From Leptodactylus fallax (taxonomy: Eukaryota; Chordata; Amphibia; Anura; Leptodactylidae): 64,000 nt of DNA. The stretch's first letter is position 1. Each line of letters begins with the position of its first letter. The notes under the pieces are model-generated. The model made no database searches. It had not been told where the DNA came from and saw only the letters and a list, made by a program, of their open reading frames with translations. The DNA is taken from positions 124,001-188,000 of the forward strand of contig CAMRHE010000207.1 in assembly GCA_947044405.1 (NCBI GenBank), given 5' to 3'. Positions 11,270 through 23,495 of this stretch are shown here, piece after piece. A program made the position numbers and the translations under genes.

Positions 11270-12170
11270 ACCTGTCAGCTATCCCTCTGTTATTACTCCT
11301 GGAAATTAACATGACTACAGAAGAGACACAGATACAGTTGCATACCACAGGGAACTTATTAAGGGTGGGCACTTCCCCATGCCATAAGTTCACCCTGGCA
11401 CAATGTCATTGCTGAGTAAATGATATTTAACAGAGCACATCACCAGAGCTTTATCTTCCTTGGATGTGCTGAGTGTAAACATTTTAACCCCTGTATCTGC
11501 AGTTCTTGAGATCGGGGCTCAGGGACTGAATAGAAGTACATAGTATATTACACAGTTTGAGCACAGTCAGTACTTTAATAAATACAATTTATTTACAAGG
11601 TCCCAGAGATCCCCTCCAGCAACTAAATATCCGAAATTCACAAAGACCACACTGTGCAAAAAAAGCTTTCAGGTCTGCTTATTCTTTGCACTCAGTGGAT
11701 TACCTAGTAAGACAATTACTGTGATTGTACTTACATGATTGTATCCCAGCTGAGCTGACTGTAACATTCACGCTGCGAGCTATGAAGAAAACTCGCCAAA
11801 ACTGAGAGTACAGATGTAAAATTACTTCTTACGTTATTTGAGTATAGATATTTATGCTGACTATTGTGATATCAGCTGACCAGACCAATAATGAGATTTT
11901 ATACTGGTAATCTTTGTGGGCTTGGCAGTGAGCCTCAGAGTTCACATTGTAGACCAGGGCAGTGTTGTCCATAAGTCAAGCCACTAACTCTCACTCCTCT
12001 ATAGTTCTAAAATCTGACTCCAACTTCAACTCAAGAGGTGATTCTTCCATAGCTGAATGTTTTGTTATAATTTTTCATCTGTAGCACAGTAGGAAGCCCT
12101 AGAAGCAGAAATACTTCCTGCCAATATTCTGGCCAGACTGGTGGGAGATGAGAAAAAAAAATGTGCAGTT
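11270..12170. other. no gene seen
   Basis: Unique-looking sequence. Open frames are short and unrelated to known families. Confidence 0.5.
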
Positions 12171-12176
12171 GACTTA

Positions 12177-12237
12177 CGCTAGGTTCACACGGGACGGAAA
12201 CCCCGAACGGAATACAGGAGCAGGTGTGAACCTAGCC
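12177..12237. mobile_element. 61-bp TTA-flanked miniature inverted-repeat element
   Basis: Ends 'CGCTAGGTTCACAC' and 'GTGTGAACCTAGCC' are inverted repeats. TTA flanks both sides (12174-12176 and 12238-12240), which fits the 3-bp duplication of PIF/Harbinger elements. Related ends occur at 39252-39664 and 61386-61606. Confidence 0.7.
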
Positions 12238-12393
12238 TTACATAGACCAGGCAACTATCCAGAAATGATTGACAATGTCCAGACTTACTAATTCTATAAA
12301 CTTAGACAGAAAGTCTGAAAATTTGCCAGATTTATCACAGAGGCTGATCCTGGATGATAAATCTGATGTACCTTTAGAGTGTCTAGTCTTAAA

Positions 12394-12779
12394 GAAGACC
12401 TTTTATGTCCTCAGGCACATGCGGTTTTATATACCGCTAGAAAGCTGACAGTGCGCTGAATTCAGTGCACTGTCGGCTTTCCTGTTATGTGCCCCGGGGC
12501 TGGAGATATCGGTGATCTGACCGATCTCTGCCCATGGTCAGAAGGGCGTTCCTGACAGTCTAGCAGGGCTGTGAGGAACGCCCCCCTGATTGTACTCATC
12601 CATAGCCCTGTACTGTCAGAGAGGGCGTTCCTTACCACCCAGCAATGACACTAACGGCACCGATATCTCCAGCAACGGGGCAAATAAGGGGAAAGCTGAC
12701 AGTGTGCTGAATTCAGCGTGCTGTCGTCTTTCTAGCGGTATATAAAACCGCATATACCTGAGGACATGAAAGGTCCTCT
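12394..12779. mobile_element. TTAA-flanked palindromic element (386 bp)
   Basis: Inverted ends begin 'AGAAGACCTTTTATGTCCTC' on the left and end 'GAGGACATGAAAGGTCCTCT' on the right, flanked by TTAA at 12390-12393 and 12780-12783. Inverted arms of about 95 bp each contain a smaller palindrome around CTGAATTCAG. There is no coding frame. TTAA duplication suggests a piggyBac- or Kolobok-type transposase acting in trans. Confidence 0.8.
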
Positions 12780-12789
12780 TTAAGTTTAT

Positions 12790-13675
12790 ACCACCTCTTA
12801 GTTGGCTTACTTTGAGACAAAATATTTAGGATACAATCTTGTCAAATTTTTGGTATATCATGGCACATTTAAGCCATGCCCCTTTTGTCTAAGCATCCAC
12901 ACCCACATTTTAGCCCAAACTAGATGTGCCAAAGATGTGCCACATTTACAACAGTGTTGCAACCACAATAGTAAATCTGGCCCTTGATGCCTGCACCCTC
13001 ACTCCCCAATTTATGGAAAGGCACCAGCACAGAATGCAGCCATATACTCGAGTTTATTTATTGGACAGTGGTATTTAGGAAATTGTCTTCCAGTATTATT
13101 TGTGCACTGTATTATTGTATCATTTAGGCACTAGTATGGAGCACCATGAATGTAGACAATAAAAAGTATTAGACAAGGTATCATTCAACCAAAGGCTATC
13201 TCTCACAGTGGAGATACTAAAGCATTTGACTCTTTCGTCCTCCCTATGAACCAACTCTGAGTTTTCCCCATAGAAAACCATAGGGGCTGTAGAATATACA
13301 GAATGTTCTAATCATTTTGCAGAGCTTAAATATGTGATGTAAATCCTGAATTTATTTGTTGATTTGTATTCATGTATTATTTGTACGGACTGGGCTTGTA
13401 TCTGACCTGTCTTGTATTGATCGTGCTTTTGTTGTTGGTCTCATTTTATGGCCACATACCTCTGCTGCCTGTACTGAGCGTTCTTCGTGTTCTGCATCCA
13501 ATTATGTTTGGTGCATACAGTAGGCATTGACCTGTGTATATTGTTCTTTAAAGCCTCTTTGCAAGTTTCTGTAATGAAAAAACATTTGCACATCAAATCT
13601 GCAGAACTAAGAATTGCTTAAGAATCATTCAGTAACAGCAAATACAAAAAACACAAGACATATTGTCTGTTCATG
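12790..13675. other. no gene seen
   Basis: No supported reading frame, RNA gene or repeat boundary. Confidence 0.5.
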
Positions 13676-13683
13676 TGTCCTCT

Positions 13684-13724
13684 GATTTGTAAAGTGCTAC
13701 GGAATATGTTAGCGCTATATAAAG

Positions 13725-13761
<37 letters not shown>

Positions 13762-13762
13762 C
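13684..13762 (+). repeat. SINE 3'-tail fragment with (ATT)n
   Basis: 'GTAAAGTGCTACGGAATATG' followed by GCGCTATATAAAG matches the tail of the tRNA-headed SINE at 9456-9698. It is followed directly by an (ATT)n run (13733-13761). Confidence 0.7.
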
Positions 13763-13779
13763 TTATGTGACATCATTCC

Positions 13780-15380
13780 CTGTGATGCTCCACATGTGAG
13801 ATTTGAGCCGAGCACCCACTGTGGTGATCATTTACTAAAAATGTTTCTTCTCCTATTTTATAATTAGAAATTACAGAAATGTCACATAGAAGAATAGACC
13901 ACAGGACGTGTGACACCTGAGTGTGCTATGGTACATCTTGCTCACTACTATCGATGGCCACTAAAATGTGTGCACAAATCCTGGATTCATTTTCCAGATT
14001 TTCCTTCTGAAATGACACGCATTTTAAATGTGAAATGGTGCAAATCTTAGAATAATTGTATATTGGAGTATTACCATAGGAAACAGAAATGTCATATAAT
14101 ACAACATTAATGAAATCTTACTTTTATGCCATTTTAGAAAATCCCTTCTACAATGTATTTGGCAGTCAGACGCTATATAAATTTGGTGCACATAACTGTG
14201 TAATTTTCTATTTTAGATCTACATTACTCTATAAATCTGTCTAAGCTGATAATTACACGTTTTGCAATACATTTTCCATACAAAAAGCAGTCCAGTAAAA
14301 AAGACAACATTTCATCTTTGCTGCCCTCCTCTTATTTTCTGTCACAGTCTGCAATTCTTCCATGTATATAAGACCCAAATCCCTGAAGTTCTTCTCCTTT
14401 GCTCAGATCAGACACCATCTTGAATTTTAGATTTCTTTTTCTCTGTGCTCTGCTAATCCATGATATCTTAGCACAGCGCCACATGTGCAGCTAGAGCCAG
14501 TACCATTTCTGCCCTCTAGGGGACAGTGTAATAATTCTTCTCCCTATATTCCCCTACAGGAGCTAAAGTAATATTAACAAACAGTCATGAAAACTGCACT
14601 GACATTTTTTTCATTGTAGCTGTGTTACAGGAGCTGTCTAATCATCAGCAGTGGTTGTGATATAACATTGTGTCCCCCTAGTGGAAAGCCTGTGTGGAAC
14701 AGTTCATGTATGCAAGTAGTTCATTTGTGACTTTTGGCGAGCATACAGGCATGTACTATGGAGTTGTTGACACAATTCCATATATATCATCTGTAAGAAG
14801 ATAGTTTCCTCTTGTGGAAACACTATATCTGAGAGTACTTCAGTAATATGGTTTCCTATGGAGAATGCTATGAACAAACCTCGGTATGCTTGCATATGAA
14901 ATCAAAAAGATTGATAACTCAGAAACAAATAGCACATGTTATGGCCTACCTTGCATTTACCTCTGTTATTAAATGGGTATTCCAACAAGGATTTGCCATG
15001 TATCTGATAGATGCAGAACCAACCTCTGGGATGTGCAACTATGTGGAGAATGGAGGTCCCTAACACTGACACAGGAGGGTGCCTGCCTGGTACCTGATGG
15101 TAGTGGTAGTTGTTTCCCCAGGGCACTTCCAGATGAAAAGGGGTCTTCTCTTACCCTGAGCCATGTGGTGGTGTTCAGAAGGGACCTGATGGTAAGCGCA
15201 GGCATGACTCAGGACGCAGTGGCGCACTTGAGCCAAGAAGAAACTTTACTGTGAGAACTTATAACCATGCAATACATGCAGCTTTTCGATGGGAGTAGTA
15301 GTTTCCATTGGAATGAACTTGGGATGAGGGATGCCCAGAATAAGATGATAGTACAGTGCCTTTTCTCCATTACAAACAAT
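13780..15380. other. no gene seen
   Basis: No convincing coding region. A cluster of overlapping short frames on both strands at 14700-15250 has no recognisable motif and mutually overlapping positions, typical of chance. The flanks of the Tc1 element at 15386 may be part of an older unrecognised repeat. Confidence 0.4.
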
Positions 15381-15385
15381 ATATA

Positions 15386-16957
15386 CAGTGGGGAAAAAAA
15401 GTATTTAGTCAGCCACCAATTGTGCAAGTTCTCCCACTTAAAAAGATGAGGCCGGCCTGTAATTGACATCATAGGTAGACCTCAGCTATGAGAGACAAAA
15501 TGAGAAAACAAATCCAGAAAATCACATTGTCTGATTTTTAAAGAATTTATTTGCAAATTATGGTGGAAAATAAGTATTTGGTCAATAACAAAAGTTCATC
15601 TCAATACTTTGTTATATATCCTTTGTTGGCAATGACAAAGGTCAAACGTTCTCTGTAAGTCTTCACAAGGTTGGCACACACTGTTGCTGGTATGTTGGCC
15701 CATTCCTCCATGCAGATCTCCTCTAGAGCAGTGATGTTTTGGGGCTGTTGCTGAGCAATACAGACTTTCAACTCCCTCCAAAGGTTTTCTATGGGGTTGA
15801 GATCTGGATACTGGCTAGGCCACTCCAGGACCTTGAAATGCTTCTTAAGAAGCCATTCCTTCGTTGCCCTGGCGGTGTGCTTGGGATCATTGTCTGCTGA
15901 AAGACCCAGTCATGTTTCATCTTCAATGCCCTTGCTGATGGAAGTAGATTTGTACTCAAAATCTCACAATACATGGCCCCATTCATTCTTTCATGTACAT
16001 GGATCAGTCGTCCTGGTCCCTTTGCAGAGAAACAGCCCCAAAGCATGATGTTGCCACCCCCATGCTTCACAGTAGGTATGATGTTCTTTGGATGCAACTC
16101 AGCATTCACTCTCCTCCAAACACGACGAGTTGTTTCTACCAAACAGTTCTACTTTGGTTTCATCTGACCATATGACATTCTCCCAATACTCTTCTGGAAC
16201 ATCCAAATGCTCTCTAGCAAACTTCAGATGGTCCCGGATATGTACTGGCTTAAGCAGGGGGGACATGTCTGGCACTGCAGGATCTGAGTCCCTGGCGGCG
16301 TAGTGTGTTACTGACGGTAGCCTTTGTTACGTTAGTCCCAGCTTTCTGCAGCTCATTCACTAGGTCCCCCCATGTGGTTCTGGGATTTTTGCTCACCGTT
16401 CTTGTGATCATTTTGACCCCACGGGGTGAGATCTTGCGTGGAGCCCCTGATTGAGGGAGATTATCAGTGGTCTTGTATGTCTTCCATTTTCTAATTATTG
16501 CTCCCACAGTTGATTTCTTCACACCAAGCTGCTTGCCTATTGCAGATTCAGTCTTCCCAGCCTGGTGCAGGTCTACAATTTTGTTTCTGGTGTCCTTCCA
16601 CAGCTCTTTGGTCTTCACCATAGTGGAGTTTGGAGTGTGACTGTTTGAGGTTGTGGACAGGTGTCTTTTATACTGTACAACAATTTCAAACAGGAGCCAT
16701 TACACAGGTAATGAGTGGGGGGCAGAGGGGCCTCTTAAAAAAAAAAATAGAGGGGTGGGGGAGCCAGAATTTTGCTGTTTGTAGGTGCCAATACTTTTTC
16801 CACCTAATTTGCAAATATCTATAAAAAATCAGACAATGTGATTTTCTGGATTTGTTTTCTCATTTTGTCTCTCATAGTTGAGGTCTACCTATGATGACAA
16901 TTACAGGCCGGCTTCATCTTTTTAAGTGAGAGAACTTGCACAATTGGTGGCTGACTG
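15386..16957 (-). mobile_element. Tc1-like transposon with broken transposase
   Basis: Long inverted repeats of more than 120 bp: the left arm 'GTCAGCCACCAATTGTGCAA' at 15408-15427 has its complement at 16933-16952. TA lies at 15384-15385 and 16958-16959. The left end starts CAGTGGGGAAAAAAAGTATT. The right arm lacks these outer bases (about 20) but still ends in CAGT next to TA. The transposase remnant is on the minus strand. Confidence 0.85.
15600..16621 (-). pseudogene. Tc1-family transposase, broken by frameshifts
   Basis: The protein would cut and paste the element through a DDE RNase-H-like core. The N-terminal frame (16621-16250) has the paired-like helix-turn-helix region, with 'GKQLGVKKSTVGAIIRKWK' near residues 32-50 and a basic 'SGAPRKIS' linker. 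A second frame (16142-15789) has '[17 protein letters not shown]' and 'WVFQQ', which precedes the second catalytic Asp in the family. After this point the frame is lost. At least two frameshifts separate the pieces, and the last third survives only in another frame down to about 15600. Dead copy. Confidence 0.85.
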
Positions 16958-16969
16958 TAAGTCTCTGCC

Positions 16970-17996
16970 ACTCCCACTATGGTTATGGGGCTGAATTAAC
17001 CAAAGTCCTAGGGGCCCAGACCTCTATGGGTCTGACAGCAGTTTCTTCCCTGTCTCAGGGCTGTATAATGTTGCTGTAGGCCTGTGGAATTACTTCTTCC
17101 CTCAGGGGAAGGGGTAAAATAAACATAAAATACAATATATACAACCGGTGGCACAGAACAGAGCAAAATAAAAGAAAACAGTATAAGCAGTGTCCACTGG
17201 GATGCTGTATCTGCAACTGGTTAACAAAAAAAAAAAAAAAACCTGTTTATTTAACAAGTTAAAAGCCATTTTAAATTCCGGTGCATCTGTATATACTAGT
17301 ACATATTCTTTTATCAAACGGTTGTTTGTAAACAGTAGTGCAGAGATTAGTTTTACAACAGGCACCTGAGAAAAAAAATAAATTACATAGAAGACTGATG
17401 TGGACATGCCTTGTGTAGTATGTAAAGCACTTAAAAGCAGCAGATACAACAGGTGGTTTACTTGTCTGTAATACATCTTCAGCGGTATACTATGGGGAGG
17501 AAGTCTCCCTCTCCTCCCAGATGTAGTCTCCTGGAGCTACATTGGTAACATCTGATAGACAGCATCCGTATCATAAAGTATCTTTACAGAACAACTTAAA
17601 CCTTATCCATCAATAGCAAATAACAGACGTGCTTGACTAGTAGTTGCACAGTCTCTGGTATGACAACTGATACAGGAACACTTCCCAATAGGATTAACTT
17701 GTAACTCTCTCATTCATATAACTCTTTACTCCCAGGAACTATTCAGTGTGATGCAATAAGAAAGCTACCTTTGGCTGCTTAGGCTGAACTTGCTGCAATT
17801 CTGACACTGCAGGCTCTTTTTTGTTCATCATTCAATAGCTGTATCCTAATCAACTACCAGACCAGAACAAGATGGCATCTTCCATTTTGTCAAGGGTTTG
17901 CTGGAGGACCTATTCCTTATCTATTCCAACTAATGGCAGGTACTCTCTTCTGTCTTGAATGCTTTCTCACGTAGTACCGTGGGTCAACCCTGTTTT
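16970..17996. other. no gene seen
   Basis: One minus-strand frame (17476-17102) is AT-rich and looks like translated low-complexity sequence. No motif. Ends at the CTAT target copy of the provirus. Confidence 0.45.
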
Positions 17997-18000
17997 CTAT

Positions 18001-18458
18001 TGTCGGGGGTTAATCTCCCCTGGGATGGATGTCACCGTAAGACTAATTAAATAGATAACCAGTTTCGAGCGCTCGGGAAACAAGACGTACACAGGTATCG
18101 TGTATGAACAGTTTCTTCTTTATTGCGTAGTTCAATACAGTTTTAAAGCAAGCTCAGTTACATAACAGTCATGTGATCAATATACATATATGGTCTTTCC
18201 AGTTCCGTTACCAAACAAATTTGTTCAGTTACCCATCACCCCAGATGTTTCCTTTTCACCTTATCTGAATGTCCTCCTTATCTTCCCTGAGAATACCAGT
18301 TCTGCTGAGAACATCAGAACTGTTGATATCCTCCCCAGACTCTAAGTCTGTATTCTATCTATAAACTATGCAGTCTTGTCTGCAGAACATTCCACCCTCC
18401 TGTGCTTTCTGTATACTGTGACATAGAATATAGTGCAAATTATGTTTTAACCCTTACA
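18001..18458 (-). repeat. 3' LTR of the provirus
   Basis: 458 bp, the same length as the 5' LTR and differing from it at about six sites. On the minus strand it starts TGTAAGGG and ends CCCCGACA. A poly(A) signal AATAAA lies at 18124-18119 (minus). Preceded in sense direction by a purine run. Confidence 0.95.
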
Positions 18459-18475
18459 ATTCCCCCATTTTAGGA
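18459..18475 (-). other. polypurine tract of the provirus
   Basis: On the minus strand 'AAAATGGGGGAAT' lies immediately before the TG of the 3' LTR, the expected site and composition for the plus-strand primer of reverse transcription. Confidence 0.75.
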
Positions 18476-18568
18476 CTTTATTTTTAATCAATATTCAATG
18501 AATACATTCACACTATCCGTGTGCCATCTGTGATGGATTCTCCATTGAAAATGTTAAAAATAATGATC

Positions 18569-19342
18569 CTACCTTACATACTGAGTATTGTCCCTCATTA
18601 GATTGCATAGTGAAGGAATACATTGGATACAACAACATCCTAATATCATGAAAAAGATTACACAAAGGATTATACCTATAATTTGTCGGAGGTATCCTAA
18701 ATCAGGTAGGAAAGCTAACAGCCAGTCCCACCATCCTTGGTTGGCATCTTGTTTAATGTGTGTTACCATTTCCTGCAACTGTTTCAACTTATCATGCACA
18801 TCTTCTGAATGGTCAGACAAGTTAAAACAGCACATTCCCGCAAAAGTGTTGCACCCATAACCATGTTTAAGCAGTAAATAATCTATAGCCGCTCTATTCT
18901 GCAATATTGCTTTTTTATGTGATTGCAAATCTAATACAACATCTTTAATGATAGCGCTAGTAGTGTTTATGTTCTTTACCATAAAGCAAGCAATACGTGA
19001 TATTGTCTTAGCATTATATACAGACAAACCTGGTACTCCTACCAGTAACACAGCTAGGCTTATGTATTCTGCTTTTGATAAGAGTTTCACATCATAATTA
19101 CAATCCTCAGGCAGTGGGATAGTACTTCTTTTGTGTAATATATGTACATGCGATTTCTGTGAACTCTGTTCATATGGTGTGGGTATCATAGTCAATGCTA
19201 ATCTAGACAAGGTACATATGCCTCCAGTTATATTGGCAGGTATATAGGTGTAGCTGTTATTACCACACGCTAGAACCCACCCAGGTGGCAAGGGTACATG
19301 TAAATCTAGTGACGGGACAATAAGTGTCCTGTTACATTGCAC
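18569..19342 (-). pseudogene. env: env, C-terminal SU end and transmembrane subunit (alpharetrovirus-like)
   Basis: The 257-codon frame holds the end of SU and all of TM, the subunit that fuses viral and cell membranes. A basic, furin-like cleavage stretch 'HILHKRS' lies at residues 67-73. Then comes an internal hydrophobic, fusion-peptide-like segment (about 91-108) between C81 and C119, an arrangement known from alpharetroviruses. Heptad and immunosuppressive-like region at about 145-160, then a CX6CC motif (C164, C171, C172) used to link SU and TM. Membrane anchor at about 218-240 followed by a Cys-rich short tail. The first Met is only where the frame opens. The upstream SU is separated by low-complexity sequence and a frame change, so env is not intact as presented. 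Confidence 0.85.
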
Positions 19343-19455
19343 CCCCTCCCCCCCCCCCGGGGGTGGCCCAGGGGGGGCGGTTCTTTTCTAAATTTGTGGA
19401 ACGCCCCTTTTTTTTTTTTTTTTTTTTTTTTTTGTTTTTTTTTTTTTTTTCATGA
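19343..19455. repeat. low-complexity G/C and poly-T insertion within env
   Basis: A run of C, then G, then a long T run (about 19409-19450) interrupts env between two frames that do not match. It looks like an assembly or base-calling fault or a collapsed gap rather than retroviral sequence. The SU region around it is much shorter than in related envelope genes, so sequence may be missing. Confidence 0.6.
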
Positions 19456-19894
19456 AAATTTGAAACACAATTCTGCTCTTGCTACTGCCCCAGTCGATAT
19501 CTTTATCATATTCTCCTGTAAATCTGCGTAGGCAGTGCAGTTCATACAAGCATAATAAGGACTTATCCAGTCTGCATGCACATGGAGATCAGTTTCCTGT
19601 AAAAGAGTATCATTTAACTGAAATTTCAACAATTTAGTCCATACTGCAACAGAAGTCGGCACTGCAATCAAACAAGTTTCTAACACATTACTGGAATATG
19701 CATTTCTCAAACAAAATTCTGTCATGTTTAATACTCGGGCCAAATATAACCACATATTCTCTTTTGTTCTCCATATGTGTTCCTCCAGCTCCCTTACTCC
19801 CCGATTTGGGCTGTCTTTTTTTCCTGTAAAGTTCAAACCAGGTCCATATTATTAAAAGGCATCCAGCAAACATCAGCAAGTGTTGCGTTTTCAT
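19450..19894 (-). pseudogene. env: env, signal peptide and N-terminal SU fragment
   Basis: The frame opening at 19894 overlaps the pol stop in an ATGA arrangement. It starts with a hydrophobic stretch, 'HLLMFAGCLLIIW' at residues 5-17, fit for a signal peptide. Its reading moves to another frame near 19836-19813, beside a homopolymer A run, where the fragment continues to 19450 with Cys residues and N-glycosylation sequons such as NMT and NDT. It then runs into the low-complexity insertion. The homopolymer suggests a simple indel, real or from sequencing. Confidence 0.7.
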
Positions 19895-21460
19895 TTTGAT
19901 GGTGCTTCAACTTTCTTGCAATGTGAAGCGTGTATCCAGGTGGGTTTTCCCTCCAATTTTACTGAAGTGGCAGTTGTCAGCAGTACTTGGAAGGGACCGT
20001 TATACCTGGGTTCAAGAGACTTCCTAGTGTGTCTTTTCACGACCACCCAATCACCAGGCTGCAAGCTATGTGTTCCTGAAAAATCAGAAGGGTCTGGAAT
20101 AGAAGAGAACACTTGTTTATGTGTTTCTCTCAATCTCTGACACAAACTCTGCACATAGCTAGAAATACTGTCATAGTTAAGCTGTAACGTCTGAGGGAAG
20201 TATAACCCTGTTTTGGGCGCACTTCCAAACAATATTTCAAATGGTGATAATCCTGTCTTCCTGTTAGGGGTGGTTCTTACCGAGTAAAGGGCTAAAGATA
20301 GACACTCAGGCCAGGGCTTCCCTGTCTCTGCTATCGCTTTTTGGATCTTTAATTTGAGTGTACCATTCAACCTTTCCACTTTGCCTGAACTCTGAGGATG
20401 GTAGGGTGTGTGGAAAGCTTGCTCAATCCCTAGTGCAGACATTATTTCTTTCATTATCTCACCTGTGAAATGTGTACCTCTGTCAGACTCAATCACCTCG
20501 GGCACTCCAAACCTACACACAAGCTCGGACATCAGTTTCTTGGCAGTTGCTTGTGCGGTTGCTTTGCTCACAGGGTAGGCCTCAGGCCATCCTGAAAACA
20601 AATCCACACAGACCAATACATACTCGTATGTTCCAGACTTAGGCAACTGTATGTAATCTATCTGTATTCTCTGAAATGGGTACAGGGATTTTGGTGTACA
20701 CTTGGTGGGTGTTTTAACTACCTGTCCTGGGTTGTGTAGAGCACATATGTGACATGCTTTTACGTGGTTACTAGCAGCTCTTCCAAAACCTGGGGCAAAC
20801 CATAATTTACCAACTAATGACTCCTTGGCATTTCGAGAGGTATGCACCTTACCGTGGGCCAAGCCAGTCATCTGGGGGTAGACTGCTGCGGGCAGGCATA
20901 ATCGATCCCCCATTTTCCACATACCATCACCTTCTGTAGCACCTGCTTTCTTCCATCTTTCAGTTTCCACACTGGTGACCTTTGAGTACAGCCCTTTTGG
21001 GTCTGCTAGGTCAATGTCCATTTTGCTCACCTGGTTGGGACCCCTTCTGGCCAGGAGTGCTGCAGCCTTGGCTGCTCTGTCAGCTCTCTCATTTCCACGA
21101 CTTTCAGGGTCCCTTCCTTTTGCGTGAGCTCTGACTTTCACAATTGCCAGCTGCTTTGGAAGCAGTATGGCCTCCATCAATCGACTTACCACATCTCCAT
21201 TCTTAATTGGCTTGCCCTGGGCCGTTAGGAAGTTCCTTGCCCTCCATATTGGACCATAATCATGTGCAATGCCAAAAGCATACCTGGAGTCAGTGTATAT
21301 GTTAGCTGTTCTACCTTTGGCTATCTTACAAGCCTCCATAAGGGCTTTAAGCTCAGCTTCTTGGGCTGACATGTGTGGTGGAAGAGCTTCTTGGACTATG
21401 ATGTCATGTTCAGTGACTACAGCATACCCTGTAACAAATTTGCCTTCATCTTCAGATACC
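19891..21460 (-). pseudogene. pol: pol 3' part: RNase H C-terminal half and integrase
   Basis: This segment follows a single frameshift near 21455-21465. The frame from the internal Met at 21372 has 493 codons and starts inside RNase H: acidic residues near 6 and D28 ('YTDSRYAF') and D98 ('NERADRAAK'). Integrase follows with an HHCC zinc site (H173, H177, C207, C210) and the catalytic triad D239, D297, E333, with 35 residues between the last two. The C-terminal GPY/F-type module is present ('YNGPFQVLL'), as in gamma- and epsilonretroviral and many gypsy integrases. The integrase inserts the viral DNA into host chromatin. All catalytic residues survive here. Confidence 0.9.
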
Positions 21461-23495
21461 TTGAGCCGTCCACAAACATCTCATAATCAGGATTTTGTAA
21501 TGGCACATCCGTGACATGGTCCAATCCCACTGTTTCCTGTGACATAAGAGCCACGCAATCATGTTCATGCTGGCTGTCAAACAGTTCTTCTTCAGAGAGG
21601 GAATTTAAAAATAACTCATCTTCCACTCCCCCTTTTGAATCATGAACTCCTACAGGAAGAATAGTTGCAGGATTCAAAGTTAAACAGCGTTGAAAAGAGA
21701 TGTTTGAGGAGGACTGCAGAGCAAATTCCATTTTGCACTGCCGTGCCAAAGAAAGGTGACGTCTGTCTACCTGTGTGAGGATAGCATGGATGTCATGAGG
21801 TGTATACACAACCAGTATATGATCTAGGACAATGTCTGAGCTTTTCTCAAGCAACGCTTGTACTGAGAGGACAACACGCACACAGGAGGGGGTCCCCCTG
21901 GCTACAGCATCTAACCTTGAGCTGTAATAGGCCACGGGGCGTTTCTTATCCCCGTGTTGTTGTGTGAGAACTGCAGTTGCGTGCCCCATCATCTCAGTCA
22001 CGTAGAGCTGAAAAGGTTTCTGATAGTCAGGTAGGCCTAAGGCCGGAGCACTGACTATCTGCAACTTCAGCTGGTAAAACGCATCCAAGGCCTCAGGTGT
22101 GAGGCTGAATGGCTTTGAGGAGAGGCTATCGTACAGAGGTTGCATGGTCAGGGATGCAGATCTGATCCATGGCCTACAGTAGGATACCAATCCCAAGAAG
22201 GTACGTAGCTGAGCATGAGAGGTCGGCACCTGCATGTCTCTCACCACCTTGGTCCTCTCATCTGAAAGGTGCTTGGTACCCTGGCCGAGACAGTGTCCCA
22301 GGAACACCACTTTTTGCTTGCAAAATTGCAACTTGTCCTTGCTGGCCTTGCAGCCGTTCTGGTAGAGGAAACACAACAGGCTGATGGTTGCGGCTTCACA
22401 GGTTGGTTTGTCTGGGGCACAAAGACGATCGTCAACATATTGTAACAAAACAACACCATCATGTGGAAAATACCAAGTACTCATAATAAGTGTAAGACAC
22501 CTTGTGAATTGGTTAGGACTGTTTTGCGCCCCTTGTGGTAGTATTGTCCAAGTGTACTGTTTACCCCTAAATGTGAATGCAAACAAATACTGGCAATCGG
22601 GGTGTAAAGGCACAGAAAAATATGCATTGCAAAGATCTATACAACTGTACCAGGTGGTACCTGTGGGGACAGCTGACAGCAAGGTGTGTGGGTTAGGTAC
22701 CACCGGAGTTTCAAGTAGTGTTACTTTATTCAATTCCCTAAGATCATGAACCATACGGTATGTGTCTGGTTCTCCCTTTTTGCCCTTTTTCTTCACTGGG
22801 AAAAGAGGAGTGTTTGCTACAGAAGTGCATTCCTTCAATGCCTCTGCCTTCACTAATTCCACTATTGTTACTGCTATGGCATCCTCTTGGGCATGGGTCA
22901 GAGGATATTGTTTAATCCTGGGTGGCTGAGCACCAGGTTTTAGGGTTACCATAACAGGGGGTACATCCAATTTACCTAAGTCTGTTTTCCCAGTTGCCCA
23001 TAATGCTGTTGGCACTTGGGATAACAGTACATTTTCTTCTTCAGTGAGGACAAAAATACAATTTGGTGTATTTAACTCGGCAGATAACAAACACAAAATC
23101 TCATGATTAGTATGTGTGACTTTTACATATGCTTCTCCTGAGGAATGTAACATGATGTTACAACCTAATACTCCCATCACATCTGTACCAAGAATGTTAT
23201 CTGATGTGTCTGAGACTAAATACCTAGTGAGTATCCTGCTACCCTGAAATGAAGTTTCTACAGGATCAGTTTGATCTAAAGTGACTGGTAGCCCTGATAC
23301 CCCTTGAACCACCTGGCTGTCTCCTGAGAGTGGGAGTTTAAGTGTACTGGCAACATGTTTGCTTACACATGATTTTGTTGCCCCAGTATCTATCAAGAAT
23401 GGCACCTCCTTTCCATTAATCAATACAGGTTGAAAAATTTGAATTCCCCTATCCTGTGAGGACAAAAGGGATACTGGGGCGGGAGAGCCTGTCTT
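21417..23495 (-). pseudogene. pol: pol 5' part: protease, reverse transcriptase, start of RNase H
   Basis: In frame with gag directly after its UGA stop, so translated as Gag-Pol by readthrough. Counting from the TTG at 23465: protease active site D26-T27-G28-A29 ('FLIDTGATKSC'). Reverse transcriptase motif A with D277 ('YSCIDLCNAYF'), 'LPQGAQNSP' at 309-317 and YVDD at 343-346. Connection domain resembles gammaretroviruses ('KKRPVAYYSSRLD'). RNase H begins with D666 ('FVDGSR') and is lost 16 codons later through a one-base-type frameshift. Copies the genomic RNA into DNA in the cytoplasm. The lesion should abolish integrase expression from this copy. Confidence 0.92.

Noticed and set aside
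13618..13867. Frames with poly-isoleucine runs
   Set aside because: Translation of the (ATT)n microsatellite at a SINE tail.
22169..22749. Plus-strand frames across the proviral pol
   Set aside because: Antisense shadows of the reverse transcriptase frame.
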